In this document: one piece after another, positions 19,765 through 31,708 of the stretch | Layout of the letters: each line of letters begins with the position of its first letter | Numbering within the stretch: the first letter of the stretch is position 1 | NCBI GenBank assembly: GCA_022266195.1 | Contig: WHVY01000002.1 | Location: 13,717,001-13,781,000 of the forward strand | DNA length: 64,000 bases | Origin: Tetranychus cinnabarinus | Taxonomy: Eukaryota > Arthropoda > Arachnida > Trombidiformes > Tetranychidae | Reading direction: 5' to 3' | Translations under genes and position numbers: made by a program | Notes under the pieces: generated by a model | Database searches by the model: none | What the model was told of the DNA's origin: nothing | What the model saw: only the letters and a program-made list of their open reading frames with translations

Positions 19765-21170
19765 TTCATAGAGTCCACTTCGGCCAATATAACGAACCCA
19801 TTTAATAACATCATGATCGGAATAGTTGAGTTTTGGTTCAAATACTTTTAAATATCTAACTTTAAGACCAGAAGGAGCAAATGGTACTTCAAAGTTCATA
19901 GATATTGGTGGTCGATTCCATTTTTTCTTTGTATCTGTCAATAAAAGTTCAATTTCAGCACTTAATTGTGTCTCCTTCATACCAGCCATTTTCTTGATTT
20001 TCCAAACAATAGCATTATCACTAGCTTTGTATTTAGCTTTACCCTTCATACATATCAATTGACAACCACTTGTATTTAGGGGCGTTGGTATTTTAACCTC
20101 GATCTTTTGTCCTACAACAGCAGGTTTAAAGTTACTTTTTAGTACAACTTTTACTTCCATTTTGGTTCGACCAGCTTCACGTACAAGTGGAATTATTCGA
20201 AACGGGAATGATATATCTTTTGTAATTCTGTATCTCATTAATTCAAATTCACCATCTGGAGGTATAAAGCTGATACTATGTTCCGATTCAAATTTTGATA
20301 GTTTAACACATTGATGGAATTGACAATCATCTATTGCTATGGAAGATTTTGATGGATATCCAACATTACCACGAGTTGTTGGATCATCTAAAGCTGAACT
20401 TGTTTTACCTTTAGTGTCTAAAATGAGTTTGTCATTTATACCAAATTTGCATTCCGGCATACCAGATAAGAATGCTTTCATTACAACTTTACCGGCAACA
20501 TGGGCACTCAAAACTTGTCCCTGTGGTGACATTAATAGATTTACATATTCGAGAACGTCAAGGAATAGCTCATTTCGACGATATTTTATACCTTCTCTTC
20601 TCCAACCTAAAAAATATTTTTTCAGAAAAAAAGATACAAAGGTTAGAAATTTGAAAGTAAAAGTAAAATCATTATGGAATAATAAACTAATAACATACCA
20701 ATTTGTCCAGTTACTTGAGAAGTTATTTGTGATTGCTCTTCTTTTGTCTGAGATTTTACTCCTTGTTGAGTAATGAATGTCTTCAATATTCCTGTATCAG
20801 TATTTTGTGGATAACCAAAATCAAGAATCTCATCCAATAATTCATATATGAGAACAAAATTGTTTTTAACATTCTCTTCACTTATTTTACCAAAATAGCT
20901 TTGCATTACTTCACACATTTTGAGTAAAAATTCAAATACCATTGAAGCATTTAAATTTTGTTTAGTAACTGCCGCTAACCATAAATTACTTCGTTTTATA
21001 TGGAAAAAAGATGTTCTTGCAATATTTGTTACCGGTGATCGTACTTGCTGACGAGCATGAATAACATTAACACGGAAAGCATCAACTGCATTACGGCCAA
21101 TGTCATCTCGATACATGCGGCTAATAAGCACTTCTCCTTTATGATTATAAATGAATAATCCACCAATCAT
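19753..21170 (-). CDS. AP2M1: AP-2 complex subunit mu
   Basis: Exons 21,170-20,699 and 20,606-19,753 with a 92-nt GT-AG intron joined in frame (Gly split between exons, then WRREGIKY) give 441 aa; the human protein has 435. The N-terminal longin-like domain begins MIGGLFIYNHKGEVLISR, and the C-terminal mu-homology domain ends RYIGRSGLYETRC. AP-2 mu is the medium chain of the plasma-membrane clathrin adaptor; it binds YxxPhi sorting signals and PIP2. The segment SQITSQVTGQ that carries the AAK1-phosphorylated Thr is intact. A small insertion lies in the loop before the SIAIDD segment. The 3' end has been copied in inverted orientation to 17,053. Confidence 0.97.
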
Positions 21171-22244
21171 CTTGTCCAGTTAGTTATTTCCTTCAAATTA
21201 ATCCAAATAATCCAATAAGAGGGAGGTTTTTTCTCCACTCTATTCCTTTACCAACAATAGGTTACAGGTAAACCAACCAACAAGCAACGGAAAAAGGTTC
21301 AACATTAAACAAGGGAAACCACAAAGGGTCCCTTAAAATTTAAAATAATAGATATTATAATAAATTATCTATTACCAGAACAAATTTATAACATTTAAAT
21401 CACTGAATTAATAAAGACTTTGAACGTTAAATACATTTGTCAAGAAAAACAAATTAAATTGATGTGGTGATGACTTTCAGTGAAGCTTCTTCCAATAAAC
21501 TCCAATGAAGAGGCGGATCATATCATCTGTAAGTTAAGGGACTTTATTTAAATCTCATTGAATTAGATTTTCATTTAAAATAGCAAATTATTAAATTGAA
21601 TCGAATCAGATTACATAATTATTATTATATAATCATACGCTTATCTTATTTTTCAATTTCTAGCCAAATTTCATCTAAAATAATCATATGGACTCTTAAA
21701 ATCTATTCAAAAATATTCCTTCGTTAAAAGCAATGTATTCAAAAACAAATTCATTTTCATTGTCAAACTTTATTCAATGATTGTATATTTCACATAATTC
21801 ACTTGAAACTGTAAAATTGAGCTGCAAATATATTCTCCATAATTCATAGATTATTTCACACAGAAACACTAATATTCAAGGCTTTTATCCCGCAGATAAT
21901 AAACATTGATAGGAATAGCCAAGTTAGATGCTATCAAAATTTACATGGAGTTGATTTTAATAACATGACATATAATGATATAATGATTTTTCAAGTCCTA
22001 TTTAGTCAATTGATTTGAATAAAACAACAATAAAAAAATTCACAGCAACAAAGATCAAGTACCATTTATATTTTTACATATGCAGTGAAATAGACTTTAA
22101 TTCCTGAGAATAGCTCACGGAAAGATCTTTAATTGTTAGTAGCAAACCAATCCGAGTTGACACTAGTTGGTTTTGATACCTTTATAATAACAGATTTAAA
22201 ATTGTTTTACATCTAACAAATCTACCATAATCTTAAATCTCATA
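21171..22244. other. Intergenic, divergent promoters of AP-2 mu and the receptor gene
   Basis: About 1.07 kb, very AT-rich. I see no ORF, RNA gene or repeat that I can support. It must hold the AP-2 mu promoter and probably that of the receptor-like gene. Confidence 0.5.
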
Positions 22245-23528
22245 ATGCCTAATAATTTAAATCTAAGATTAGCCCTTCTTGATCGTCCTCCCGTCTTTTT
22301 TGTAAACTCAACAACCAAAAGACCTGAAGGTTTATTATCAAAATATTTTTACCGTTGGGGACTCGTTTTATTCGAAGGATTCAATGTTACTTGGGTAAGT
22401 GAAAGTCAAGACGCCGGTGGCTGTATTAATGGCACTTGTACTCAACTTGCCCGTTTCATACAGTTAAATGGCTCTGATTGTGATCAACTTCATGCAGGAA
22501 TGTTTCTATACGATTCAATTTATCCCAACTTGACTCTGTCCCCACCAATTGACGAGAAAGGTTGCTTCTTTATAACCTATTACCGGAATCCATTAACTGA
22601 ATTTTCCCTAGACTGCTTGATAACATTGACAACAATCCAACCTTCAGTAATAATATTGCTAATTGGACTAGCAATTTTCGTTAAATTGACTCCACTTATT
22701 GTTGTCCTTAACAGTCGCAATCAGAAACAATACAATAAAACCAGCAAAGACACCAAAATTACCATCACCAAAGTATCCAAGATGATCATCGGTACTAATG
22801 ATAATCAGCCAACCTCACCAACAGCAGCAATTCAATTGATGAGAGTCACCTTGACAGTTGTATTAACATTACTTCAAATTTGGTACTCGGTAAATTTTCA
22901 GACTGATCTTACTCTAACATCAAGTGAATCACCAGTTACCAGTTTGAGTGATCTAATTGACCGTAATTTAACACTACAAACCATCAAAATTGGCAGTTGT
23001 CATAGAAGTATTGAACAACTTGGAGAGGAAAACATTTTATCCCATGTTAGAGTCCATTATTCGACAATAACATTCGGAAAAACCATTAAAAATGCCCAAA
23101 TGTTTGTCTATCTTGCTGGCAAATGGGAGATTGAAAAGGCTAAAAAAGACATGGAAGTATTTGATAAGGAAAGTGAACATTTGGGCAAGTATTTTGAATA
23201 CAGTGCACCTTTTGGTTCAAGTTTATCAGTCAATTTAATCAACACACAAATGAGTCCAGCCCTTTATGATAAATTAGTGAATCGTATTTATCGCAACGTT
23301 GAGACACAGATAGCAAGACATTTTCACGACAAGAACGGCATTAGGCCTACACATTTATACCGGCAAACAACATCAATAGACAATAGTATCAACACGAAAA
23401 TAGACTATAACAAGCTGACAATTGTCCATTACAGCTATTATTTTCCAACCTTAATCATCGCAATTTTTCCAGTCTGTTCAATCATCTTGATTTGTGAAAT
23501 ATTTGCTTTCCAAATCACCAAAAGTTGA
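22245..23528 (+). CDS. Divergent ionotropic receptor (IR)-like / ionotropic glutamate receptor family protein
   Basis: A single-exon ORF of 427 aa from a true ATG. Residues 1-125 look like an S1 ligand-binding half, with LRLALLDRPPVFF then a Gly-Leu-Leu segment and FNVTWV, as in IRs. A membrane helix lies at about 134-155 (M1), another at 198-220 that runs into QIWYSVNFQTDLTLTSSESP, which corresponds to the SYTANLAAFLT-type M3 motif, then S2 with a DLIDR segment, and M4 at about 398-422. The stretch between M1 and M3 is polar and shows no pore helix. There is no signal peptide and no amino-terminal domain, as in many IRs. Such proteins form chemosensory cation channels in protostomes. Whether this one conducts is doubtful; an upstream exon may also be missing. 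Confidence 0.7.
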   Translation: MPNNLNLRLALLDRPPVFFVNSTTKRPEGLLSKYFYRWGLVLFEGFNVTWVSESQDAGGCINGTCTQLARFIQLNGSDCDQLHAGMFLYDSIYPNLTLSPPIDEKGCFFITYYRNPLTEFSLDCLITLTTIQPSVIILLIGLAIFVKLTPLIVVLNSRNQKQYNKTSKDTKITITKVSKMIIGTNDNQPTSPTAAIQLMRVTLTVVLTLLQIWYSVNFQTDLTLTSSESPVTSLSDLIDRNLTLQTIKIGSCHRSIEQLGEENILSHVRVHYSTITFGKTIKNAQMFVYLAGKWEIEKAKKDMEVFDKESEHLGKYFEYSAPFGSSLSVNLINTQMSPALYDKLVNRIYRNVETQIARHFHDKNGIRPTHLYRQTTSIDNSINTKIDYNKLTIVHYSYYFPTLIIAIFPVCSIILICEIFAFQITKS

Positions 23529-23577
23529 AGGTTCATCAAAGCCTCAATTTGTTCAATGTACACTGATTAAACTGTGA

Positions 23578-23583
23578 AATAAA
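23578..23583 (+). terminator. AATAAA after the receptor-like gene
   Basis: Polyadenylation hexamer 50 bp after the stop codon, well placed for a short 3' UTR. Confidence 0.6.
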
Positions 23584-26500
23584 ACGGTTTTCAATTGATA
23601 ATGGTTGCTCTCTAGGCTTACTTTAATTGTTGAACACCTTCGGTTGAATTGAAACCTAAAATGAGTTTCTAGAAGGTTCCAAAATATGGCCAATTTCCGA
23701 GATTTGGCTGGAGACCCTAAAGACATTTGTGGACCGCTTTGTTGTCCTCCAAGTTGAGTCTTAAGTTGTCAGTCTGCACTTTTAAAACCCTTTTACTGGA
23801 CTATTTTTTCAAGCCCAGGTAAATGATAATTGCAGGATGAAAATACTTGAAAGGATAAGCTTGAAAAAAATGGAAACTGCAGTCATTAGGTTTGTTTACT
23901 TTAAGAGACACTAATTATTTGTCCAACCTTACAGTGTCCATTTCATAAGCAACGTTTATTGTTACGACCATATTTTCAGAGGAATTTGTAAAAAGCAAAT
24001 TTTGCTAGAAATTTCTAGATCTCTGTCCCAGACTGACCAGTCGAACGGGCTTATAACTCTTTCCCTTTAACTGATTTATGGAATTCCTCTTTTCTCCATT
24101 CTTTTACCATTCCATATTCATAACGAGTACAAGTTGTAACAGTAATTATGAACTCACTGATTCCCTTGATTTGACTGGAAAAGCTCATCAAATCTTCAAA
24201 AACAGAAAAAGGAAGAAAGTCAAAACATGAAACAGAAATGATACAAAAAATTTCCGATTCAAAACCAATTGAAACAAATGAATATCATCCAATGAACATA
24301 CTGGGTTTGATTCATAATTTCATGTTTGATGCAAGTTCAATCGTTGCATGTTTACCTTGTCCAGCGTATTTTAATTTGTTTTGATATCAAAGTTGCTTAA
24401 TTTGTACATCAATTCAATCATCTGATCGAGTTTACGACTAAACTGTCTTTCCTATCACTCACATTGGATTTACATACAAAAACAGGATTGCAACAAAGTT
24501 ATGGTTTCAATCAAAATGATTATCAATAAATGCTAGGAAATGTAGTAAATATAGTAAATAATTTCGTAACTTGAGGCAGTTTGATAAGGATTAATTAAAT
24601 AGATTGCTGGGAAATCCTTTGCCTTCAGCCGTTTAAACATAACCAAATGAATGTTTACGAGTTGAATGAAACCTTTCCGATAAATTGTTTGCTCATTTTA
24701 AATATTACATTAATAGCAGACAAAATAGCAGACAATTGAACTGTAAACAATATACAATCTAAAAGTGAAATCTTTAAATTGTTGTTAGCTATTGATTACA
24801 GTTCATTTTACCAGTTACCTAATAACGAGAAATATTATAAATAAAAGATGATGTTGGAATGAAAAATTGACTTCAACTTTACATTGAAATGCAATAAAAA
24901 AGCTACTTTTGCGGATCAATCAAATGATAAAACAATTGAAATTGTTGTTGCTTTTAAACAAAAACTGGTATCTTCATTATTACATTAACATGTAATAACA
25001 ATATTCAACTGTTAAACTGACCAACTGTTGATAGCATTTTATTATTGATGATTGCTTAATCTAATTGTTATCAACAGCGTAAAGTAAGTTAATCACAACA
25101 AGTTAATCTGTATTTAATAACAATGGTTTGACTTGGCATTAAAGCCGCCATTATAAGAGTGAAACAAAATGATTAAAAAAGATGGTTACCTTTCAACAAA
25201 TCAATAATTATGCGGAAATAAGCGATTAATTAGTACAACAGTCATAAGGAATCAACTTCAATATTGGAATGACAATTAAAATGAATTAATCTGATCTATA
25301 GTGTTGATTTCAATTGATTTTAAAGCAAGTCCAAGCTATCATGGAAAGTATTGATAATTGAACATCAATAGACAATAGCAGTTGCTGTTCAAGATCAAAA
25401 TAATCAATTGTCAATACTTTTAGTATTATATTTTTATTTCAAGCAAAATTGTTATTTTAAAGCTAAAAAATGGGTGAAAATGCTATTGATTATCATTAAA
25501 TATCCTTGAACATTTCATTTAGTTTAAGTGTAAGTGTGTTAATAAGATATAACAATTTAATAAGGCCAATTGTCACAAGTACAATTCAATTTTTACACCT
25601 AAAAATGAGAATCTTTTACTTTTAGTTAAAATTAGCTTTTATAGCTTTTCTCTCTTCCTTCCGATTGATAATTTTAAACCTTTTATCTATTATATTATTA
25701 GCAGCATCACCAGTGATTAATTGATTGGTTTTAATGGAAAGTGATCAGCCGAGCATTCAATGTCAATTTCAAGTTAATTGAAAGTGATTGCTTGAATTGT
25801 GTGAAAGGTAAATCAAAAATTCATTTGAGACTATCAAATGTTGTTGTTGTTGTTGTGATATTAATTCATTACCATCTAGGCTGAGGCGATATTTAACCTC
25901 TATTTTGTTAATTTTTTAACCTTTAAACTATTAACATGATTAACTAACTGTTGTTTTACCAAATTGTTTCAATTGAGTATCATTGATGTCACTTCCTGAT
26001 TCATTTGTTAATGCTAATCAAGTAAACTTGTTTGGTTACTTGAATTTCATGAATAACAAATTGCTGGGAGACAAGTTCAATGCAACAATTGATCATCAAT
26101 TGTAATAACAGCGTTATTGTATTGTTGTGGCTTGGACGCAGCTTTAAGTATTAGTTAACAGCTAATTTAGGGTTCATCTAATCTGGTCAAATGGGCAACG
26201 TTGAAAAAAGAGTGGCTGGATAAGCATTTTGTCTTGATGAAATGAGCCATTCAACTTTCCGAGATGAAGTTAATTATGAAGAGTTGGTTAATCATCTTAA
26301 TAAGGTTAAATTGGATCATGTTTTGTTAATGAGAACAAATTGAATCAAGATTAATCGACAGTCAAATCTGTGTTCACATGTAAGGTTTATAAGCCATCCA
26401 AATCTGGTACTAAAGATGGCTGATTTGGGTAATCTTGAATCGAGTTGAGAGTCCAGTGAACACCTTTAGCTGTGCCTTTAAGTTTAAGATATATTGAATG

Positions 26501-29500
26501 TTAGATTTAGATTACATGATCTGATTGATCAACTTGATTTCGTGTGATTTTTCCTTCTTGCAATTGGAATCGAAGCCAAACGAGAATGTACCTCACAACA
26601 GCTTCAAGTTAATCAAATCGCAGATTAAGACTTGATATACCTTTGAATCCATGGTTTGTGTATAAAGTGAAAGTGGACTTATCTTGAACATCAATCCTCT
26701 TAATCGCTATAATCTGAAAGTGGAAAATATTCAAGCTAACTTAGATATTATCTTACAAAATGAAAATTATTCTTGAATCAGAATAGTTACAGTCAAAGAA
26801 TATGAGTTTCACAAATTTTTTTGCACATAATGGCAAGTCAATACATTGGGTTGAGAAAAATTGTAAACATAGATTCATTGTTACACCTATCGGTTATCAC
26901 CGAACAGAACTTGAAATTGATAAAAATATTTAAAACTTGCTCTTATTCCTGAATATTGACTTGTCAATTTGCACAAAGATCAATGATCAAACTAATCTTC
27001 TTTGATTGTATATCAACAAACCTTTAGATTAATATTTCACAATGTGACGCCTTTTACATTATGTCATCGTCGTCAAGCTGGCAGTCAATGAGCTGGTAAA
27101 GACTAGAGATTTACAGTCATTTAGATCAGACAAAGCCCATTGGACGGTAAAACTCGATAAATTAGAGTAACAATCAGTTAATGAAATCTGTAAATTGATT
27201 AACAATCAAACCTTGCGGCGATGGAAGTAAGGTAAGTCTTACTTTCAATTTCCAAACATTCATGCACTAAACTGCTTAAGGGTTACAACCTGATACTGAT
27301 GATGAAAAAGAAAAGTTAAACTCAGGCGATAGATAAAGAAATCAGGATTTTCCAGTTTAAATTCACACTCGAAGAAAAAAGATGTTCAAACTGAGTCACA
27401 AGTGAATAAAAAAATGATTAAAATTTGATTTTCACCAATCAGTACAATAAAAAAAACAAAAACAATGCAGAGTATAATTCATAAGTCAAAGTGAAAGTAA
27501 TTAAAACGAGATGTCAGTGCGATCAAAACTGTTACGTTGTTTTGAATATGTTAACCGATGGTAAACTCAATGGTTAACTATTTTTCCTGTTTTTATTTCA
27601 ATATTTCTCAATAAATGATTAACCTTGATTACTCCTATGGATTCTTTATCCTTGATTTTAATTAACAATTATAAATCCTTGCCTTATCACATAGACTAAT
27701 CTTGTATTACGACCTTGTTCAATCGTTTAATTTGCTTAATGTTTGTTGCTCTTGTTAACGGGTTATCTTTATCTCATTACATAGTCTTTGATATTTGTAT
27801 GACAAAATTGACTCTGATATAAGATGGAACCTCACAAGGAATACCAGAATATTATCCAAATGAATGGCTGCTAATTGAATTCAAATCATCTTCATTACCA
27901 TCAACATCAATAACAACTTCATGCCTGTTTATAAATGGTCAAATTAGTTTAAATCGACCGCTCACATTTTGGGTTATCTGGCTTGGGTTTTTATAATCTG
28001 GTTGTTGTCATTATTGGGTTACGTCTTGCAGTTCACGTTCACTGACTGGTCATCTTTATCGTAATTTAGTAGCAAATCTTTTTGTTTTTGCTGATTCTGG
28101 TTAACCATTTTTAACATGTGTCAAGGTGAGTTAATCAGATGAGTGGAGTTTAACTGATTATCAGTTCAATCATCATTTTGTTACTTATTTTGGTCCTGTT
28201 AACCATCATCTTAAAGTTTAATGTTAATCAACCAAACCAAGTCAAGGTTAACCTAATCATCAACTTTCAATGTACACTTAACCTTATATACGGACGCTAT
28301 TCACAGACCAATCTATTGATTAAACCCAAATTTTTCAATAGACTTGCATCTCTATCAACAAGAGCCCTATAAATTATATCATCACCATCTAAAAATTGTG
28401 TCAAAAGCTCATCTAACCAAAAATTGGAAGCCACTCAAAGTAAGATGTACTTATCAATTTTAATTTATCTTTATGTAATCTGAAAATTACTTTTAATTAA
28501 CCTTTGAATAATTTGTATTTTCATTTATATTTCCATGTAGATTCATTCAAATGGCATTTTTCTTCGCTTAAAATTAGTCAAATGTGATTTCCATAAAGAT
28601 GACATTGAAATTGACGATAAAAAGCCATCCAATGGATTTGTTTATCAACTTAATGTCAATATTGTTTTTCAAATCTTGTTTACATGTTAATTGTAGATTA
28701 AATAATTGTTTGACTATGAAAAACAAATGTTAGATAATTGTTGGCCGGCAAACAAACAAGAATGGACTTCTATCATGCTGATGATGTGCTTCACGCTGCT
28801 TTTACGAGGAAAACAAATGCATGAATTGTCATGTGGAGGAAAAATAGTAATTACCTGGACAGAATAATCACAATTTGCGTGTAATTTGGATATTAAACAT
28901 TGGATGGTCGCAACAATTCATCTTGTTGGATAATTAAAGCCAAGTCAAAATCAAGAGATGATTCGATACCAAAATTATGGCATAAATTGAAGCCCTAAAT
29001 CACTATGTAAATTGTTCACATTATGCAATGACACAATCAGTTGATTGCTTCAAGAGCAACGAGTTAAACCAGTTAAAATTGAATGATTGATTCAAGAGCC
29101 TAGATTACAAAATTATTGATATTTCAATCAATGGTTTGAGGTCAAATCAGCCAACGCCATTGGTGATACAATCATATTTATTGCAATCTAATTTCCTCAA
29201 TCATCGTTTAGTCAATAGTTAAGATGACAATGTTGTATCTGTCAACAATCATGTGTTGATCTTGATTGTAATTGAGCCCTCAAGATTGAACTATTTTTAA
29301 GTCAGTATTGTTTTTGTTGATAATTGAGACATTAATTGTATTCAATAGTGTTTCTTGGCTTTCTTTTGCTTATTGTGTCAATCAGAATAATTAATCTGGA
29401 AAAATAAAAATCTTTTTTGGGTTTTCTTTTTTTATCAATCGAACACTTTTTTTGATTATTATTATTATTTAATGTCAAGGTTTTGAATTTTCAAGTAAAT

Positions 29501-30772
29501 CAAAATAACAGTAATGAAAATTTTCCCGATTAAACAATCTTCCCTCTTATTAACCATGGATTGAATACATTTAATGTAACCAACAGGAATGCGAAGTTAA
29601 AGGTTGAGATTAAAAAGAGCTGTGATGTAACAATTAAAGAGCTTAATGAGTGTTAAAATTAATATTAATGTTACAATTACAGTACCGTTGAACAATTTAC
29701 TGATCAATGTAACAACTTAACTGTTTGGGCTTATGAAATGTAAAAAGTTGTTGCTGGATTGCTGGTTTAACCAGAAAGCTAAAACCAAGACAGAATTTAG
29801 TTGATTTTATTCAAGAGTTAATTGATGAGCTTGGTTTAATTAACAAGGAAAAATCCCATCCACCAATCCATTGATTGTTCACAAATAGATGTTTACAATT
29901 TAAAGAAAAAATTGACTCAACTTGAAAGAAGTGAAATTTATATTTAGCAAAATGAAGACAGAAAATTTGTTGAACCTCTTTGGTAATGATTGTTTTGCTA
30001 AATGGATTGCGGCTTGAAGAGACGATCATCACCATTTCAAGGCGATTGAGTTAATGAATAACTCAAAGATCATGTAAAAACTGGACAATAGTTGTTTCAT
30101 GTCACTGTAATTAATTAATCAAAATATGAAAAAAAACGTTAACCTTCAATTTTGTAAATAATTACTAGGTAACCTCAAAGCCCTCTATTGTAAATAGATT
30201 CAACTTTGTACCTAAAAAGCTCCCTCTTTTATGTTACGAAGGAAATAGAAAGCATTTTTCCATTTTCAGCTTGTTTCTCGATATGGCAAAGGGTTAGATT
30301 GTTGCAGGTCAAAGGATTAACCATAATAAAAATGTGTACACAAAAAATGGACTATGTTTTTTTGCTTTTGTTAAAAACTAGTTTAACTGGGCTAATGCCT
30401 TCTTCTCTTGGTCAACCTTATCAACTTGTCAACCGTTTGTATTTAAAAGTGAACCAGTTAATCCCTGGTGAATCCATATCATTGGTTCAACCTTTTTTTC
30501 AACCTAACAACAACAGTAAAAAACCTTTGGTTCCATCAAATATCTGTAAATTTCTTCATCTTTCCTCATCTTTCTCTACCTTTCTACTCTTCTACCTGTT
30601 ATCTTTCATTCTCCTCCTTACTTTATCATCTTCATATTCTCTCATTCTACCTTAATTGTTGAAGCTCCTCCTCTGATTATTCGAATTCCCATTTTAAAAA
30701 CATTTCATTTTAAAAACATTTCATTTCACTTCTATTCACACACACATACACAGTCATTCACATTAGCTAACA
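23584..30772. other. Gene-free AT-rich stretch upstream of the elongase
   Basis: About 7.2 kb. The few ORFs are short, start with TTG or sit in simple sequence, and none shows a domain. It holds a (TTG)n tract at 25,840-25,856 and a CT-rich tract at 30,541-30,655 just upstream of the elongase start. I see no tRNA, rRNA or mobile element here. It may hold 5'-UTR exons or enhancers of the elongase. Confidence 0.5.
30541..30655 (+). promoter_or_regulatory. CT-rich tract upstream of the elongase gene
   Basis: About 115 bases made almost wholly of C, T and A, with very few G, ending 118 bp before the elongase ATG. It could be 5' UTR, a polypyrimidine tract of a leader intron or a GAGA-type promoter element on the other strand. 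I cannot tell which. Confidence 0.3.
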
Positions 30773-31708
30773 ATGTTTGCCAGTTTGTTTGAAATGGCCT
30801 CTGGTCAGATGACTTTTCAACATTTTAACACTGTTTCACCTGTAGTCAGTGATTACTTCGATGAATTTATGGAAACAAAGACACATGCTGATATCGCTAA
30901 ACTTCCTTTGATGGAAAATGGTTTTCTTGTTATACTGTCAATTATGGCAACTTATTTGTATTTTGTTAAAGTTTGGGGACCAAGAATGATGGCCAACCGT
31001 AAACCATATGATTTAAAGCCTTTAATATTGACACATAATATCTCTTTATCCATATTTAATTTCTACTTTTTCATATTCACCTTAAAACAATCCACATTTG
31101 GAGCTGATTTCTGGAAATGTTCACCATTAGAGCTGGCTCTTCGGGAGGACAAAGATTACAAACTTTGGGTCATCTGGATTTACATTATGTCCAAATTTGT
31201 TGATCTTTTTGATACCGTTTTCTTTATTTTGAGGAAAAAATTTTCCCATGTATCTACACTCCACGTTGTTCACCATACTATTGTACCAATCAACTTTTGG
31301 CTCGCCTTTAAATATGCCCCTTCTCTCAATCTGGTTCTGCTTCCCTGCATCAACTCCTTGGTTCACACCATCATGTATGCCTATTATGCGTTATCAGCCT
31401 TCGGTCCCGCTGTACGTCCTTATTTATGGTGGAAAAAGTATCTGACAACTCTTCAAATAAGTCAATTTGTGCTTGTCCTCATCAATTACACTTACCTTGG
31501 AGCTTGGTCAGACTGCAAGATTCCTAAATTTATGTTCATATTGGGTTTCCCTCAAGTTGCTCTTATTATGGTTATGTTCATCTCTTTCTTCATCAAAACT
31601 TATATCCAGACAAAACCATCATCATCATTATCATCATCAACAACATCACCATCATCCTCGTCATCGTCATCATCATCAACTGCAATCACGTCCAAGAAAA
31701 GTCAATGA
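30773..31708 (+). CDS. Very-long-chain fatty acid elongase (ELOVL family), intronless
   Basis: 311 aa from ATG 30,773. Family signatures: K141-x2-D144-x2-D147-T148 (usual KxxExxDT, here Asp for Glu), the histidine box HVVHH at 164-168, MYAYY at 201-205 and TLQISQ at 226-231. Several hydrophobic spans fit the seven-helix ER membrane enzyme. Elongases condense malonyl-CoA with an acyl-CoA, the first step of two-carbon extension in the ER. The tail is a Ser-rich run coded by a TCA/ATC simple repeat and ends KKSQ, which fits a di-lysine (KKxx) ER-retrieval signal. The closest vertebrate type seems to be ELOVL1/7, by motif and length only. Lack of introns could mean a retrocopy or simply this genome's habit. 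Confidence 0.93.
   Translation: MFASLFEMASGQMTFQHFNTVSPVVSDYFDEFMETKTHADIAKLPLMENGFLVILSIMATYLYFVKVWGPRMMANRKPYDLKPLILTHNISLSIFNFYFFIFTLKQSTFGADFWKCSPLELALREDKDYKLWVIWIYIMSKFVDLFDTVFFILRKKFSHVSTLHVVHHTIVPINFWLAFKYAPSLNLVLLPCINSLVHTIMYAYYALSAFGPAVRPYLWWKKYLTTLQISQFVLVLINYTYLGAWSDCKIPKFMFILGFPQVALIMVMFISFFIKTYIQTKPSSSLSSSTTSPSSSSSSSSSTAITSKKSQ
31616..31690 (+). repeat. (TCA/ATC)n simple repeat coding the Ser tail of the elongase
   Basis: About 75 bases of interrupted trinucleotide repeat inside the coding sequence, read as polyserine with a few Thr. Prone to length change, with the KKSQ end kept in frame beyond it. Confidence 0.7.

Noticed and set aside
30206..30655. 149-codon ORF upstream of the elongase
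   Set aside because: Starts with TTG and ends in CT-rich simple sequence read as Ser/Leu/Phe; no domain. More likely 5' UTR or promoter.
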